A stretch of DNA of 64,000 nt from NCBI GenBank assembly GCA_030562195.1, contig JAUJPP010000005.1:24539106-24603105 (forward strand). Direction: 5' to 3'. This document shows, in pieces, positions 13,461 through 26,900 of this stretch. The DNA is from Nipponacmea schrenckii. Lineage: Eukaryota; Mollusca; Gastropoda; Lottiidae. Below the pieces are notes generated by a model, which worked only from the letters and a program-made list of their open reading frames with translations, was not told where the DNA came from and ran no database searches. The position numbers and the translations under genes are program-made. Within the stretch, counting starts at the first letter, position 1. Each line of letters begins with the position of its first letter.

Positions 13461-14815
13461 TGCATGACTAAAAGACTATATCATGTTAAATGTTTCTGGG
13501 AAGACAACTATGGTATTTTTAACTTGACCAAGACACAACCTTGATATTTTTAATTTAAAAAAAATTTTTTTTATGTTTTATTTAGTCGTATCTTCCTGTT
13601 CTTCGCATCATTATTTTAACAAAGGTGTTTCATATAGTGTAACAGGATGAATTTTGCCATTAAAGCATTGTCAACTATCTTATTCCAAATATCCATATGT
13701 ACTGTCTACAATACACTTGACCCAATTGGTCTGTCCATCCTTTAATATTGAAAGAAGTAAACTAGAAAGAAACCTCTATAAAAACTGCAAAAACCTTGGC
13801 TAGAATTCAACCACAAATCTCTGGTTTAACTAAAAGTGGAAAAATGCTGACTTATGTAATATATTTCAGTATTGTTCTTCCTTCTTCGACTGTGTTTAGC
13901 CTAAAAAAGAAAGTCTGCTAAATTGGTTATGTTTACCATTGTTCTTAAATATATGATAATAAACTACAAAGATCATTTTCTTCTGTGTTTTATTTTTAAA
14001 ATATAATTTATCTGTAACTTCTTACATGGTTTAAATTTAATTTACTTGTTCGTATAGTCCAAATATTATTATTCTTTTCACCATTTGAATTTTATCCCTT
14101 TCTCCTGAAAACCTTAATTGATAATGCTTATTTATTGACATACATTCTAAACCCCCAACTCCTAGGTAACAGAACATTTACAGATGTAGATCATCTTAAC
14201 ATAGCAGAAGTCATACTACCAAGTGTTTTCAACACTGTCTTTTTCACATTCTGTTTCAAACTACTCATATATCATGTCAGAGAATAGTTTTAATATAAGT
14301 TATACAAGATCCCTCAATTACAACAATTTTTGCTTTAACTTCTGAAGAAGTTCTTTTTTTGTCTTTTTACATATGGTTTAATTCTTACTGGAATTTATGC
14401 TAGTTACCCATTGCACTACAGTTTAATTAAGTTAGTAATACTGCATCATAAGTAATGTGTTTTTAAAACATAACATACCATTTGACCATGACTTCATTAT
14501 TTAAAAATATTTGATGACCAAACAATGTACATGTACATATTTATATTCATGTATTAATTGATAGCATCATTTCTGTATCAAATTATAACTGTAAAATCAT
14601 CTGTAAATATTTAAGATATCATTAGGATGTTGTTAAGGAAATGTTTTGGGTGCTAATAGATAATGTGTTCCTGTCAGCAACAAGATCTATCCTTAGTTCA
14701 TTAGTGACTTGAATAGTTTCAAACGTTCAGTAAAATGGTAAATGAAAAGACATTGTCAATTTCCAAAACTGAAGATAACTTTTATATATATATTTTTATG
14801 TTGTATATTTTGTAG
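13461..14815. other. AT-rich stretch upstream of the first visible GEF exon
   Basis: No exon recognised. It is probably intron, because the exon starting at 14816 is preceded by an acceptor (TTTTGTAG). Confidence 0.4.
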
Positions 14816-14929
14816 GCACCACGAAGATTAAGTTCAGGAAGTATCACCAGTGGATCAGAAGACAATGAAAATGAACTGGATCCTCCTGTTGTCAGAAGAG
14901 GAAGAAGGGCAGCCATATTTGAAACTAAG
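14816..14929 (+). CDS. PLEKHG7: GEF exon a, N-terminal Ser/Arg-rich
   Basis: The acceptor is TTTTGTAG and the donor AAG|GTAAAC. The 114 bp form 38 codons, phase 0 at both ends, and read APRRLSSGSITSGSED... to RRGRRAAIFETK. Assignment to this gene rests on phase, strand and composition, since this part of the family is poorly conserved. A 12.5-kb intron follows. Confidence 0.65.
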
Positions 14930-17900
14930 GTAAACAACTAAGGTTTTAATATCTGTGTTCTTTTGTACTTCCAATCATCCAGATTCTTCATGTAAAGATC
15001 TTCAGTGGAAACATGTTGTGCTTTGTTTGTTATTATTTAAAATAACATTTCTCTGAAGGTTAGGACTATATAACAGTGAATATTTGCTTGCCCAAAGAAC
15101 TCTTACCCTCTGATGCAGAAACATAATCTAAGTGACAGGTATTCCACCAGAGCCTCAGATCTATATACTTCACTCCATGCCATGGTAAAGCATCAACCAT
15201 TGTCAATCATTCTTGATAATTTCCAAAGTTAAAAAAAATCTTCCCATCATCTTGAAAAAAATTGTTGTAAAGTCATTTATTACGTGTGAGCAGAAATGAA
15301 TATGATTGATAACAAACTTCATCTGAAAATCTTTCAATTTCATGGCCTTCAAACACACAACTCTTTAATCAGTTTCTTTTTAAAGGAATCATTGCTAATA
15401 AGCAACTTTTCTCTATTTGCTTCTTCATTTCTGATTTATTGTGAAACTAGAGTTAATTTTAAGCTAATGAGGACAGCATTTTATAATCAGCATGGATTGT
15501 TTTGGCACTGAAAATGTTATTTAATGGATGTTTGTGAAACTAACTTCAACTCAAAGTGGGGTTAAAGAGACTGTAAGACGAATTCAAGTGGAAGAAAAAT
15601 CTTTGATAATGATCGTAACCGCTTAAGTTTCTAATAAATGTGAGGTCCAATTCTTGCAGAAACTACCTGCATTTCCATACTAACTATCTTGTTGTTTATA
15701 TATCCATAAATATGGATAAAAGGAATAAAATGACAAAATTTACAGAAACTTGCTGTTTGAGTCTCTTCATAAGAATGCCTGCATTCCACTCAACAAAGAT
15801 TCTGATTCTTGTTAATGCCTTGAAAGGGGCAGTATGCAAAATGTTCATTTTCAAAAAAAATTATTATTTGTTAATATTTTTAAAATTATAAATTAAGCAT
15901 TTAAAAAAACCTAATTTGTCTTAATTTGATTAATATAATATTGAAACTCTGAATCTGTCACCAATCATTTATATTTTATGATTTGATTAATTCTGTGATA
16001 AACATGATATATTACTACAGTATATTCTAATCTCTCCTGATTTATAACACTTCCAGAGAACAAATTTCATGGTATATTAGATTTTTATTACGAAATAATG
16101 AAATGAGTTAAGAGAGTAACTATAGCAATGCTTTTAGAACTAAAGTGATGAAAATCCTATCTTGCGTGATATTCTGTAAGCCTTTACTCACAGGTTGAGT
16201 TTTCTATTTTAATTTATACCATCATATGTTGAATTATGCTTCTGATGCTCAGACATTGTGAAAAAATTTGAAATGAACAATGCTTTTTGGACATTCCTTT
16301 CGTGAATTATTTAAAAATGCTGTTCTTTGAAGTTGTGCAAAGATGTTTGAAAAGCTGCATGAACATGTAACATTACTTTTAGAGCATAAATGATAAAAGT
16401 ATATTCTTTCTTGAGCAAAGAAATGTACTTTTAGTCTAGTTTTGTGTAGTTTGTTTATTGTTAGAAAGGCCTAGAAATGTTAATAAAAGATTTACAGCAA
16501 ATCCTTTACAGTCTGAATAGAAATTCGATTTGCATATTCAAATATTCATAAATCCAGTTATTACAATGCGATATCCTTTATAATGTGAACCTTTGCCAGC
16601 AGTTTGGGTGAGATCTAAAAGTGCAAACAAACCAAAGTGGGTAAAAGATAACCAATCAAAATTTGTTTGATTGGAAACCACTTTGGCTTGACATTAATAA
16701 TGAAAGAAAAGAGTGGAGCACACAATTGCTACCCTATACAATGTACCATTATATAAAAGTAATAAAGCTCATTTTTCTGTTATGGATTTGTCCTTTAGTC
16801 TGGTAGTTTTTATGGATCTAGATCAGTTTCTTTCTTGTTGAGCAACAGAATAAAAGCTGTTATGTACATGGCACAGTGAACATCTTAGACTCTTCACAAT
16901 GGAGGTGATTTTATCAATGCTTTTTCTGAAATATAATGATTTTTTTTAGAATCTATACAGAAAGAATCAACTGGTGTCCTTAAGTTGATAAATACCATGA
17001 TGGCATCCATTAACCTTTTACAATATTCTAGTTATGCAAAACACTGAAAGCAGATAATGGAATAAAAGATTTTTTTCTAAACTGATAATAGTATAATTAA
17101 GTTGAAGAAAGAGAGGAGGAAGTTTTTGATGTGTTGAAAATATTCCCAATAGTTTTCTTTTTTTCTTATGAATTGGTGGAAATAATGAGATTTCATCTCA
17201 CAACAACCATTTATCTTTCTTGACATAAACCCCAAGCTCATTTATCGCTTAAGTCTTGTTTATGGCCTTACATTGTTAAATCATTCAAGTTAATATTACA
17301 GTCTTAAATCTACTTATGAAAAGATTTTTTTTATATACAGCACCATATTACAGGTCATTTCCTGTTATTGGCTATAATGAGCTATATTACTGGATAATTG
17401 TGGTTTTATGAGAAATAGTTGATTGGTAATCAAATTGACATCTAAAACCTCAAATACTGGTATTTGATCATATATTGATGATATCCATGATCATATCCTT
17501 TTTTTTTTTGTGAAACCTAAATTCCAAAAACACCATCCATAATCATGATGATTATTTTTTGTCGTTTTTACAAGAGTGATTTTGAGTGTGATTCAATGAT
17601 TATCCTTGATGAGCTCAATATTTGTCATGACAGTTGTTGCTAATTGATTTTCACTAATCTGTTAAAAAGCTCAGTGGATGTTAAGATCAAGCAGTCATTG
17701 GTGAAGGCATTGATTTGAAGGGAATCTGCATCACAGAATAACACAATTTCCGTGCTCTGGGATAAATGACCATTTAATCAGTACTTTATTTAAATTGAGA
17801 TTTCCTTTCCTAGCAATAAAATGGAATAAGAGAATTGGAAGATAAAAGGTAATTAGTTGAAATGACCGTCTTAATGTCGACAACTTCTAGTCACCCCTAG

Positions 17901-20900
17901 TCCTCGTCATTGCCGATTGCTGTAATTAAAGTCTCTTGTGGTGAAAAGGATCATTTCATTGATCATTCACTGAGCCTAATGAAGACATATTTTGTCTGGA
18001 GGTTAGGACTTATTTGATCTCAGATTATTTATTTTGATTGTTCAGCAGCAGACAATCTGTGCATGTTGATAGTAAATTGGATGTCAACATCTTGTATAGC
18101 TACATCAGTCAGAATCAGGAAAACTTAGTATCTGAGAATAGAAGGATAAAAGTACTGTGTACTTAAATAGCACATAGACTCAAAGACTGGTCCAAGTATC
18201 AATTCCGATATTTCTCTCTTTGACAGAATGATGAATTAACCAAATTAACAGCTCTGTGAATTTACAGATACGTGGGGGTAGTAACTGATTACAGGCAAAG
18301 GCTATCATAAACCAATGAAGGCTTTCTTTGACTTTCAAATTCCAATTGATCAAAAAAATGGTTCTGTGTTGGTTGAGTGTATTTAATATAGCAGACAGGC
18401 AGAATGATTGGTGTTTAAACAGATAGATTGAGGTTAATATCATCATGTAATTGTATTTCATGTTCTAAAGCCAAGAAAATAAAATGAAAGATTCCCTCTC
18501 ACGTTTGCTGTTAGTTCTATTGAATTACGGCAAATAATTTCTCAATAAAAACCATCATATCAACAATCAGTAAGATTTTATCCTGTAATCACATGACTTG
18601 TCATGGCTAGACGCCCGCGTTATATCAAACATTAGAAAAATAAAAGTAATGATTTTTTGTCATTTGTTGATGGAAAAGAAGGATGTTTGAAGATTAAATT
18701 AAAATGGGGTATTGTGAATAAAAAATGATCACGTCACAAGGATTAGAAATAAAGTGGTGATTGTTGATTTACTTTTAGGCTTCAATTGACAATTTCCATT
18801 CAGTTGTTATATTTTTATGGCAGGAAATAATGGATGCCACATTTAACAAGTTAAATATAGGTTTCCATGTTTTATTTTATTTATTATGAATCAATATTAT
18901 TCCAAGTTTATTTCTGGAAACTTTCATTAACACTAATCAAAAGTAACATACACATACAATGTAGAAAACCATTTTGTTTGAAACTAGTTTAAATAAAACC
19001 TAAAGTTTATTGTATCTCTGATTTTCACACTGAAACTCAACCGATCTATTTCAATTGTTTCAGTTAAAATACATGTACATTAAGCCTAGCCATATACACT
19101 TCCCATCAATAAAACATTCCCTTACTGTTACAACTGATCTATTTCAGTTGAAATACATATACACTTCCCATCAATAAAACATTCACTGACTGTTACAACT
19201 GATCTATTTCAATTGAAATACATGTAGCCTAGCCATATACACTACCCATCAATAAAACATTCACTAACTGTTACAACTGATCTATTTCAGTTGAAATACA
19301 TGTACATTAAGCCTAGCCATATACACTACCCCTCAATAAAACATTCCCTTACTGTTACAACTGATCTATTTCAGTTGAAATACATGTACATTAAGCCTAG
19401 CCATAGGCTATACACAACCCCTCAATAAAACATTCCCTTACTGTTACAACTGATCTATTTCAGTTGAAATACATATACACTTCCCATCAATAAAACATTC
19501 ACTGACTGTTACAACTGATCTATTTCAGTTGAAATACATGTAGCCTAGCCATATACACTACCCATCAATAAAACATTCACTATCTGTTACAACTGATCTA
19601 TTTTAGTTGAAATACATGTAACCTAGCCATATACACTTCCCATCAATAAAACATTCACTGACTGTTACAACTGATCTATTTCAGTTAAAATACATATACA
19701 TTAAGCCTAGCAATATACACTCCCCATCAATTAAACATTCCCTTACTGTTACAACTGATCTATTTCAGTTGAAATACATGTACATTAAGCCTAGCCATAT
19801 ACACTTCCCATCAATTAAACATTCCCTTACTGTTACAACTGATCTATTTCAGTTGAAATACATATACACTACCCATCAATTAAACATTCACTGACTGTTA
19901 CAACTGATCTATTTCAGTTGAAATACATATACATTAAGTCTAGCCATTTACACTACCCCTCAATAAAACATTCCCTTACTGTTACAACTGATCTATTTCA
20001 GTTGAAATACATATACACTTCCCATCAATTAAACATTCACTGACTGTTACAACTGATCTATTTCAGTTGAAATACATATACACTTCCCATCAATAAAACA
20101 TTCACTGACTGTTACAACTGATCTATTTCAGTTGAAATACATATACATTAAGTCTAGCCATTTACACTACCCCTCAATAAAACATTCCCTTACTGTTACA
20201 ACTGATCTATTTCAGTTGAAATACATATACACTTCCCATCAATAAAACATTCACTGACTGTTACAACTGATCTATTTCAGTTGAAATACATATACATTAA
20301 GTCTAGCCATTTACACTACCCCTCAATAAAACATTCCCTTACTGTTACAACTGATCTATTTCAGTTGAAATAGATGTACATTAAGTCTAGCCACTTACAC
20401 TATCCCTCAATAAAACATTCACTGACTGTTACAACTGATCTATTTCAGTTGAAATACATGTACATGTACATTAAGTCTAGCCACTTACACTATTTCTCAA
20501 TAAAACATTCACTGACTGTTACAACTGATCTATTTCAGTTGAAATACATGTACATGTACATTAAGTCTAGCCACTTACACTATTTCTCAATAAAACATTC
20601 ACTGACTGTTACAACTGATCTATTTCAGTTGAAATACATGTACTGTACATTAAGCTCAGTTGCCAGTTTGGTTGTTGTTGTTGTTGTTGTTGTTGATATA
20701 TATGAATATGTATATCTTCTACAACATATAATACCTAAAGTCTTTTTTTGAACAAAATGCATAGTAAATCCTACAAGATTTTGTTTATGTTTGTGAATGT
20801 TCTTAAGATTTGGTAAAAACTGAAGCCATTTTTGCAGATAATTTTTTATAGTAAAGTTTGCCTCAAGGTGACTCTTTTAAAATAATGGTAAGAAAGAAGT

Positions 20901-23900
20901 AATTGTTAAATCATACAGACAATAATTGTTTGATGATCATAAGACAGTAGGCGGTGAAAACAGACAAATGCAATGATAATAAAACACTACATGTTATTTG
21001 TTATATACAACATCTAATTGATTCTGACAGTTACCTAATAGATTCTTTACTTCAAATATTAGTTTTCCTGAAACAAAATAATTAACTAACAATCCTCATT
21101 TGTTGTAAATTAAGCCAATGTTTTTCAAGTTGGTTCTGTCAACCCAGGTTTCACTAATTCATGTACATGTATGTTCACTACAGTTTAAAAAAAACAACAT
21201 TTTAAAAAATGAAATGAAAGGAGTTTTACATCCTAATCCTAATGAAGCCAGGCAATGCCATGCTGTGTGAAATGAGGGAATGTTGCCAGAACAGCGGCAT
21301 TAGCCAACTCTTTTTGCAAGGGATCTTCAAGATGCACAGCCTGTAGCACATTGGTGCCTTGATTTATTGTTCCATCCGAATGACATGACGTTTTTTCCAT
21401 GTCATTCTTTCTGACCTGCCGAAAATTTTAAAGGTATTTTCTTAAGTCAGCTATTTTCATCTGATAAAAAACGCTTGATAGCTTATTTCCTTGCATTATA
21501 TTATAATATCTAATAAGTATTGTAATTGAGTGAATAATTATTAAAGTTGCCTTTTATTAAACAGTATATACTGTATTTAGTATATATTTTATATACATCT
21601 TATTCAGATCACTGGGCTGTTTTCTTATCTTGGATGGTTTGTGTGGACTCTAAATGGTTGAAATTCAAATTCACAGGTTGAGGTCTATTTAAGCTTGGAA
21701 CAATTCAGTTTTATAAAGTAATTGAATGTCAACATTTACTTGCATTTAAGAGAGAATTGCTTCAGTTTTTTAGGTTTTTTTTTTTAAATCTTTTGGCTAA
21801 TACTGGATGAATGAAGATTTAATTGTAAGTGTTTTGACTTTGGTTAAAAAGCTTTGTTGGTAATCCAAATCAAATTGTGTAATATTATTGATAATATATG
21901 AATGGACATTGAAACAAATATTAAATTGTGTAAATTTACATTGGTTATTAAAAACAATTCCCTCCAAGAGGATTCATCTAAAACATGCCCCAAATTATTG
22001 TGGCTGACAATAAACATATACTGTTATTCTTTTGATTTTAGTTTCTCCTTTCTTTTCTTGAAAGATCTGTGACTTATCAAATAGATGGCATTTCTGATAA
22101 AAAGAAAATTTTAATTTATAAGATCAAATGTAAAATGTTTATTAAGCAATTGTTTAATCATTTGTATTTATCAAAAAATACCTAAAATAATTGATTTATA
22201 TCCTGTACAAATATTTACATAGTTTTATATTAACATATGTGTGTAATTAGATTATACTTTAGAAGAGACTTAGTGGAATTTTAGATGCTTGGCAAAAAAA
22301 AGGCCATTTCAAAATATGCTTTGAATATTAATGTATGTAAATTGGAAAATCAAAAACAAAGACATCCTATCTATCATATTATATAAATGTGTGTTAAAGG
22401 ACTGATTAAACAGAACTAGTCAGAAAGCTTTGGTCATGGGAGTTCTCCTGGCATTGCTCTTTTTAAATAATTAAAATAAAACCAGTAAGATTCTTACCTA
22501 AAGCTCCCTGATCTACATCAGAACCATAGATGACCACCATCTTGTACTAAATTGTATCAATGTTAAATCAATGAAATTGCATTATGCAATCCATGTTTTT
22601 GTTAATTTGAAGTTTGAAAGAAATTTAAACCAGCTTTCTAGGTAATGTAGTATATTGGTGTCTTCATGTCCATTTTTACTGTAAAGAGTCATATACAATT
22701 TGATAGCATTTTTCTTCTGTTAGATAAAATTATTGTTATTAGTCTTCCCTCTCCCAAGTTACACTTATAATTTGAAGTAAAGTAGAGTGAACAAATCTGA
22801 CATTTAAAGGGTGTTTGTGATGAATCTGAGATAAGCTGAACTATTATAATGAGCTTGTCAACATTTAGAAATGAAAAAGGGAATAAATATGACTCTAGGG
22901 ACCAGTTTTCATCATTTTAAATGTTGTATTAGGTCAAACAACAATTCTTCCTAGGTTTTCATTATAGATATTGGAATTTAGATGGATGATAGACAATTTG
23001 TCTGTTTATTTAAAATCGTGATGTGTTTCAAATAGAACTGAAAATATTAAACTGAAGCTTGATCTAACATGATGAATGTCTTATTGTATTATTAGTAATA
23101 TTCTCTTTAATTTTAAAGAAAAAATTAAAACCTTTAGCCTTGCAGACAAATATATGTTTACCATTTTAGATTAAGCACAACCTGACTCATAAACATCTAA
23201 GAAATATAGACCACATGCAACAAACATAATTATTTTATGGATCTGTTGGATATTGAAGTTTGAACAAATTTTAAGTTGAGTGGAATGCAAAATAGTCATC
23301 CATCACTGCGTGTTTAGTTTGTCTAGTAACTTAAACATTCAGACAGCAAATGTCACTTAGCTAAGTTTGTATGGAAATTACCAGATTATTCAAATTGATA
23401 GTTGAACCCTCTCATTTAGAATCGGTGAAAAAACAGATTAGAGTTTTTTATCAGAAACAGAAAGGCATTAGAAAACAATATTTTTTGTTGCGCAATAAGC
23501 CATGAATTAATGCTCTTATTCTTACTGTTTGTCTGTTTTCTAACCTCCAGAGAATGAAGAGTTGAGAAGGAGTAACTATAATGACTTTTTAGTTTCATCA
23601 AAAACGCCTACTGATCAATAACCTTCGGATAAAATTCTGAAATCTTAGTTAATTGTAAGACACTTATATAAGACATCTTTTAATATACAAGACTGATTTC
23701 TTGATAGATTAGCTAATAAATTCTTTTCACACTTAGAGACATATTTTTAAGAAGACAAGATCATATTCTATAGAATAAACTTTCTTCAATCTTCATGCTT
23801 CCACCTTTAATTGACAGAAAACCATCTGAAGAAACAGCTTGTGACATATTATTTTAGAAATATTATCATATCCAATACATCATTTTCTCATATTCCATAC

Positions 23901-26900
23901 TTTATTTTTGCTTCTAAGTGCACATGCAATATAATGCAGTTGGCAATGAGCCAGTTTAGAACTATTATTGTGCATTATACCATCGGCAGATAAACAATGT
24001 TGAATTACTATGGTCAGGGATGGAAAAGGATATAATACAAAGGGTTTACTATATTGACAGTTATCCATTTAACATTGAAATATATTGTGGAAAGCAAGTT
24101 TGCTCATTTCAGAAAGTATATCACAAGTTGTGAAATAGGAAGTTGTGTTGCATTTTGCTCGGACACTTATTCACTTAGTGTCTGATTGCACCATCCTGAT
24201 CTACATCTGTGGTTTCTGCAATTCATGATAAACAAACGTCACCAGACTACTACTCAAATCTGTCTTTATTTCTTGAAAGAAAAACACTTCTCTGGAGTGA
24301 AAGATTTTAGCACTTCATAGATGACTTGTGCAACGATTTCTCACTTGATAATGGAAGGAGTAATTGGACTGAATCTTTAAACTTGACTGCCTTTCTATTT
24401 TCTACCAGCGGTAATAGAAATTGATTCAATTTTCTAATAAACTATACAAGTGGAGAGCTTTGGCAGAACTCTTTTTGAGAAGATGTGAAATAGCAGTCAA
24501 CTGACATTTTAATGCTCTTATTTTTTACTTCACTGAGGTTTATATGCAAGTGGAAAAAATCAAATGTGAGTAATATTGAGGAGGCTGCATCTTGAAAGAA
24601 ATTGAACCTGCTTTTAAGTAGTCAATCTTGTTGCAACTGGGCAAATGTTATGACTTTTGTTTTAAATTTTGAATACCTTAGTTTGTTACAGGATTCAATA
24701 TGTAAACTGACCTCATGTTAAATAATATGTTTGATGTAAATTGAAGGTTTAGTCTTCGGATTAAGGGATCATTTAGTTCACATGTAAAAGGCATGGAAAT
24801 AGTGGACAGTTCACATCTTTTTCTCTCTCATGCATTCATAAACAACTACATATCTTCACTGACTTCAGAGCATTCTTACAACATCAGTCACCTTTAAAAT
24901 GCCACATTCTATGTTCAACAACATACATTTAATCATTCAAACATTGAAAATATCATCTTGGAAGTCTGTATATATTTATAGCAATTTAATACACAGATAT
25001 TAAATTATTATTTAATCGCTTCCACTTTGAAAGTTGCTGAATGCCTTGGCGAATTTGTTTGTTTTTTGTTGTTTTTGTTGTTGTTGTGAACCCTACTTAT
25101 AAGAAATAAACTTATTGAATAGTGGTATAATGTATACCGTATATAGCCATATAGATAGTAAAAGTATTATATCTCTCTTCATAGAGACAATCTTGTAGGC
25201 CCTACTTTTTGTCGTCTCTGTGGATATTAGAATACTGACTGATTTCCCAAGGGGATATATAATTTAACCTTTCAAAGAACATATGATTTCCCTATCAATC
25301 TTATATGAGTCTTAGAAAATCAAACAAATTGAATTTGTGAGAAATGAAAGAAATACCCATATAGTGCTAGGTGTACTCTACAAAAGACCATGTACAAGAA
25401 CCAGTACTAACAACTACAATGTTCCAGAGATGAACATATATAATGTGGTCAATCTGAAATCATGTATATATAACAAGAGTTAACAATTATTGTACTAACA
25501 ACTATAATGTTCATTCTAGATATAACCATATATTAAATATAACAGTATCTGAATTAATAAATACCTATATATAACTGGAGTTAACAAGTTTGGTTGTCAA
25601 TCTAAAATCATCTATACAAGCATGATATGCAATTAAAAAGTGACCATATATAACTAAAGCTACCAAGTATTGATCAGATCTAAAAGTGACCATTGTAATG
25701 AGTATAGTTAACAAGTTTGTTTCCACAGATAAAAAAATACCCTTGAGTTATAGAATCAACAAAATCATCGTCCATCAGATCTTAGATAAATTGAAAAAAA
25801 TATAGATGTCTGTTAATTTATTAATAAATAGATATTATGATACCATGTAACATTTGCAAGACAATATTAATCTTTATAATCAAGTATATTTCAAACTTAC
25901 CAGATTTGTTCACAAACAGAAATGTATTCAAAGCTTAATTCAATGTATGTTGCAATGTATCAAAAATAGGATACCTTCCTGCTGAAACAAATTTTCAATA
26001 TGATATATTTAATAAATCAAAATTTAGACTGTCCATTATCAACATATATTTCCCTGACATTCTTTATGTTTTATGGACCTCAATTGATGGAGTATAATTA
26101 TGAATAAAAGCAGACAAATTATCTTTTGTTACTCAACAAAACCTTGTCTATAAATGTTTGAAGCTATATTGTTAATAACTGATTTATAATAATTGTCTAC
26201 TGGCATCATGCAGTGTTTCCAATTAAATGTCGGACGTTATGTTCTCGTTATAAGAGTTACAGCCTCTTGACCATCTTTTGGGTGTAATTTGTTAAAAATA
26301 TATGATGTGCTTTATCTTTTGATTTCACTGCAATATAGATATGTAATATTAAGGGGTAGCCTATACCTGAAAATTTATTTTGCTATACAATACGGTTGAT
26401 GTATGCTGAATTGATGCCTTAATTTGAAGAAGAGGAAAATTTGGAATTATATCTTTTGAGAAGTCTGCTATTATAGATAAAGATTTCTTGAGCAACACTC
26501 GATTTCTGCTTTTGTAGCAGCTATAGTGGCTATATAAATTATGAAAAAATTAACCAAATTACATATCTGTAAACTTTATAAAGTAAAGAGAAAGGAACAT
26601 CAATGTAACAGAATACCACAAAGTAAAAAAGCAAAGAAAATTAAATTATATTCTAAAAGATTTATAATGGAAAATTTCTGCAATCAGGTTTTTAAAAGAG
26701 TATTTTTATAACAAATGTGACAAATTGAATTATGACAAATGTGTGAAAATGACAGTTATTAATATTTGAGTATTATATAATGATGGATAGTTCTCTGTTT
26801 GTCTTTTTATTCTTGTTATCTTATCAGGAACATTGAATGGCCTCCATGTTTATTGACAAACAGAGTTGATGTGCAAATTGGCTATTTGAAGATAAAAAAA

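Noticed and set aside
20374..20751. 125-codon open frame with repeated protein segments
   Set aside because: It is the translation of the satellite unit plus a GTT run; frames in other parts of the same array are closed.
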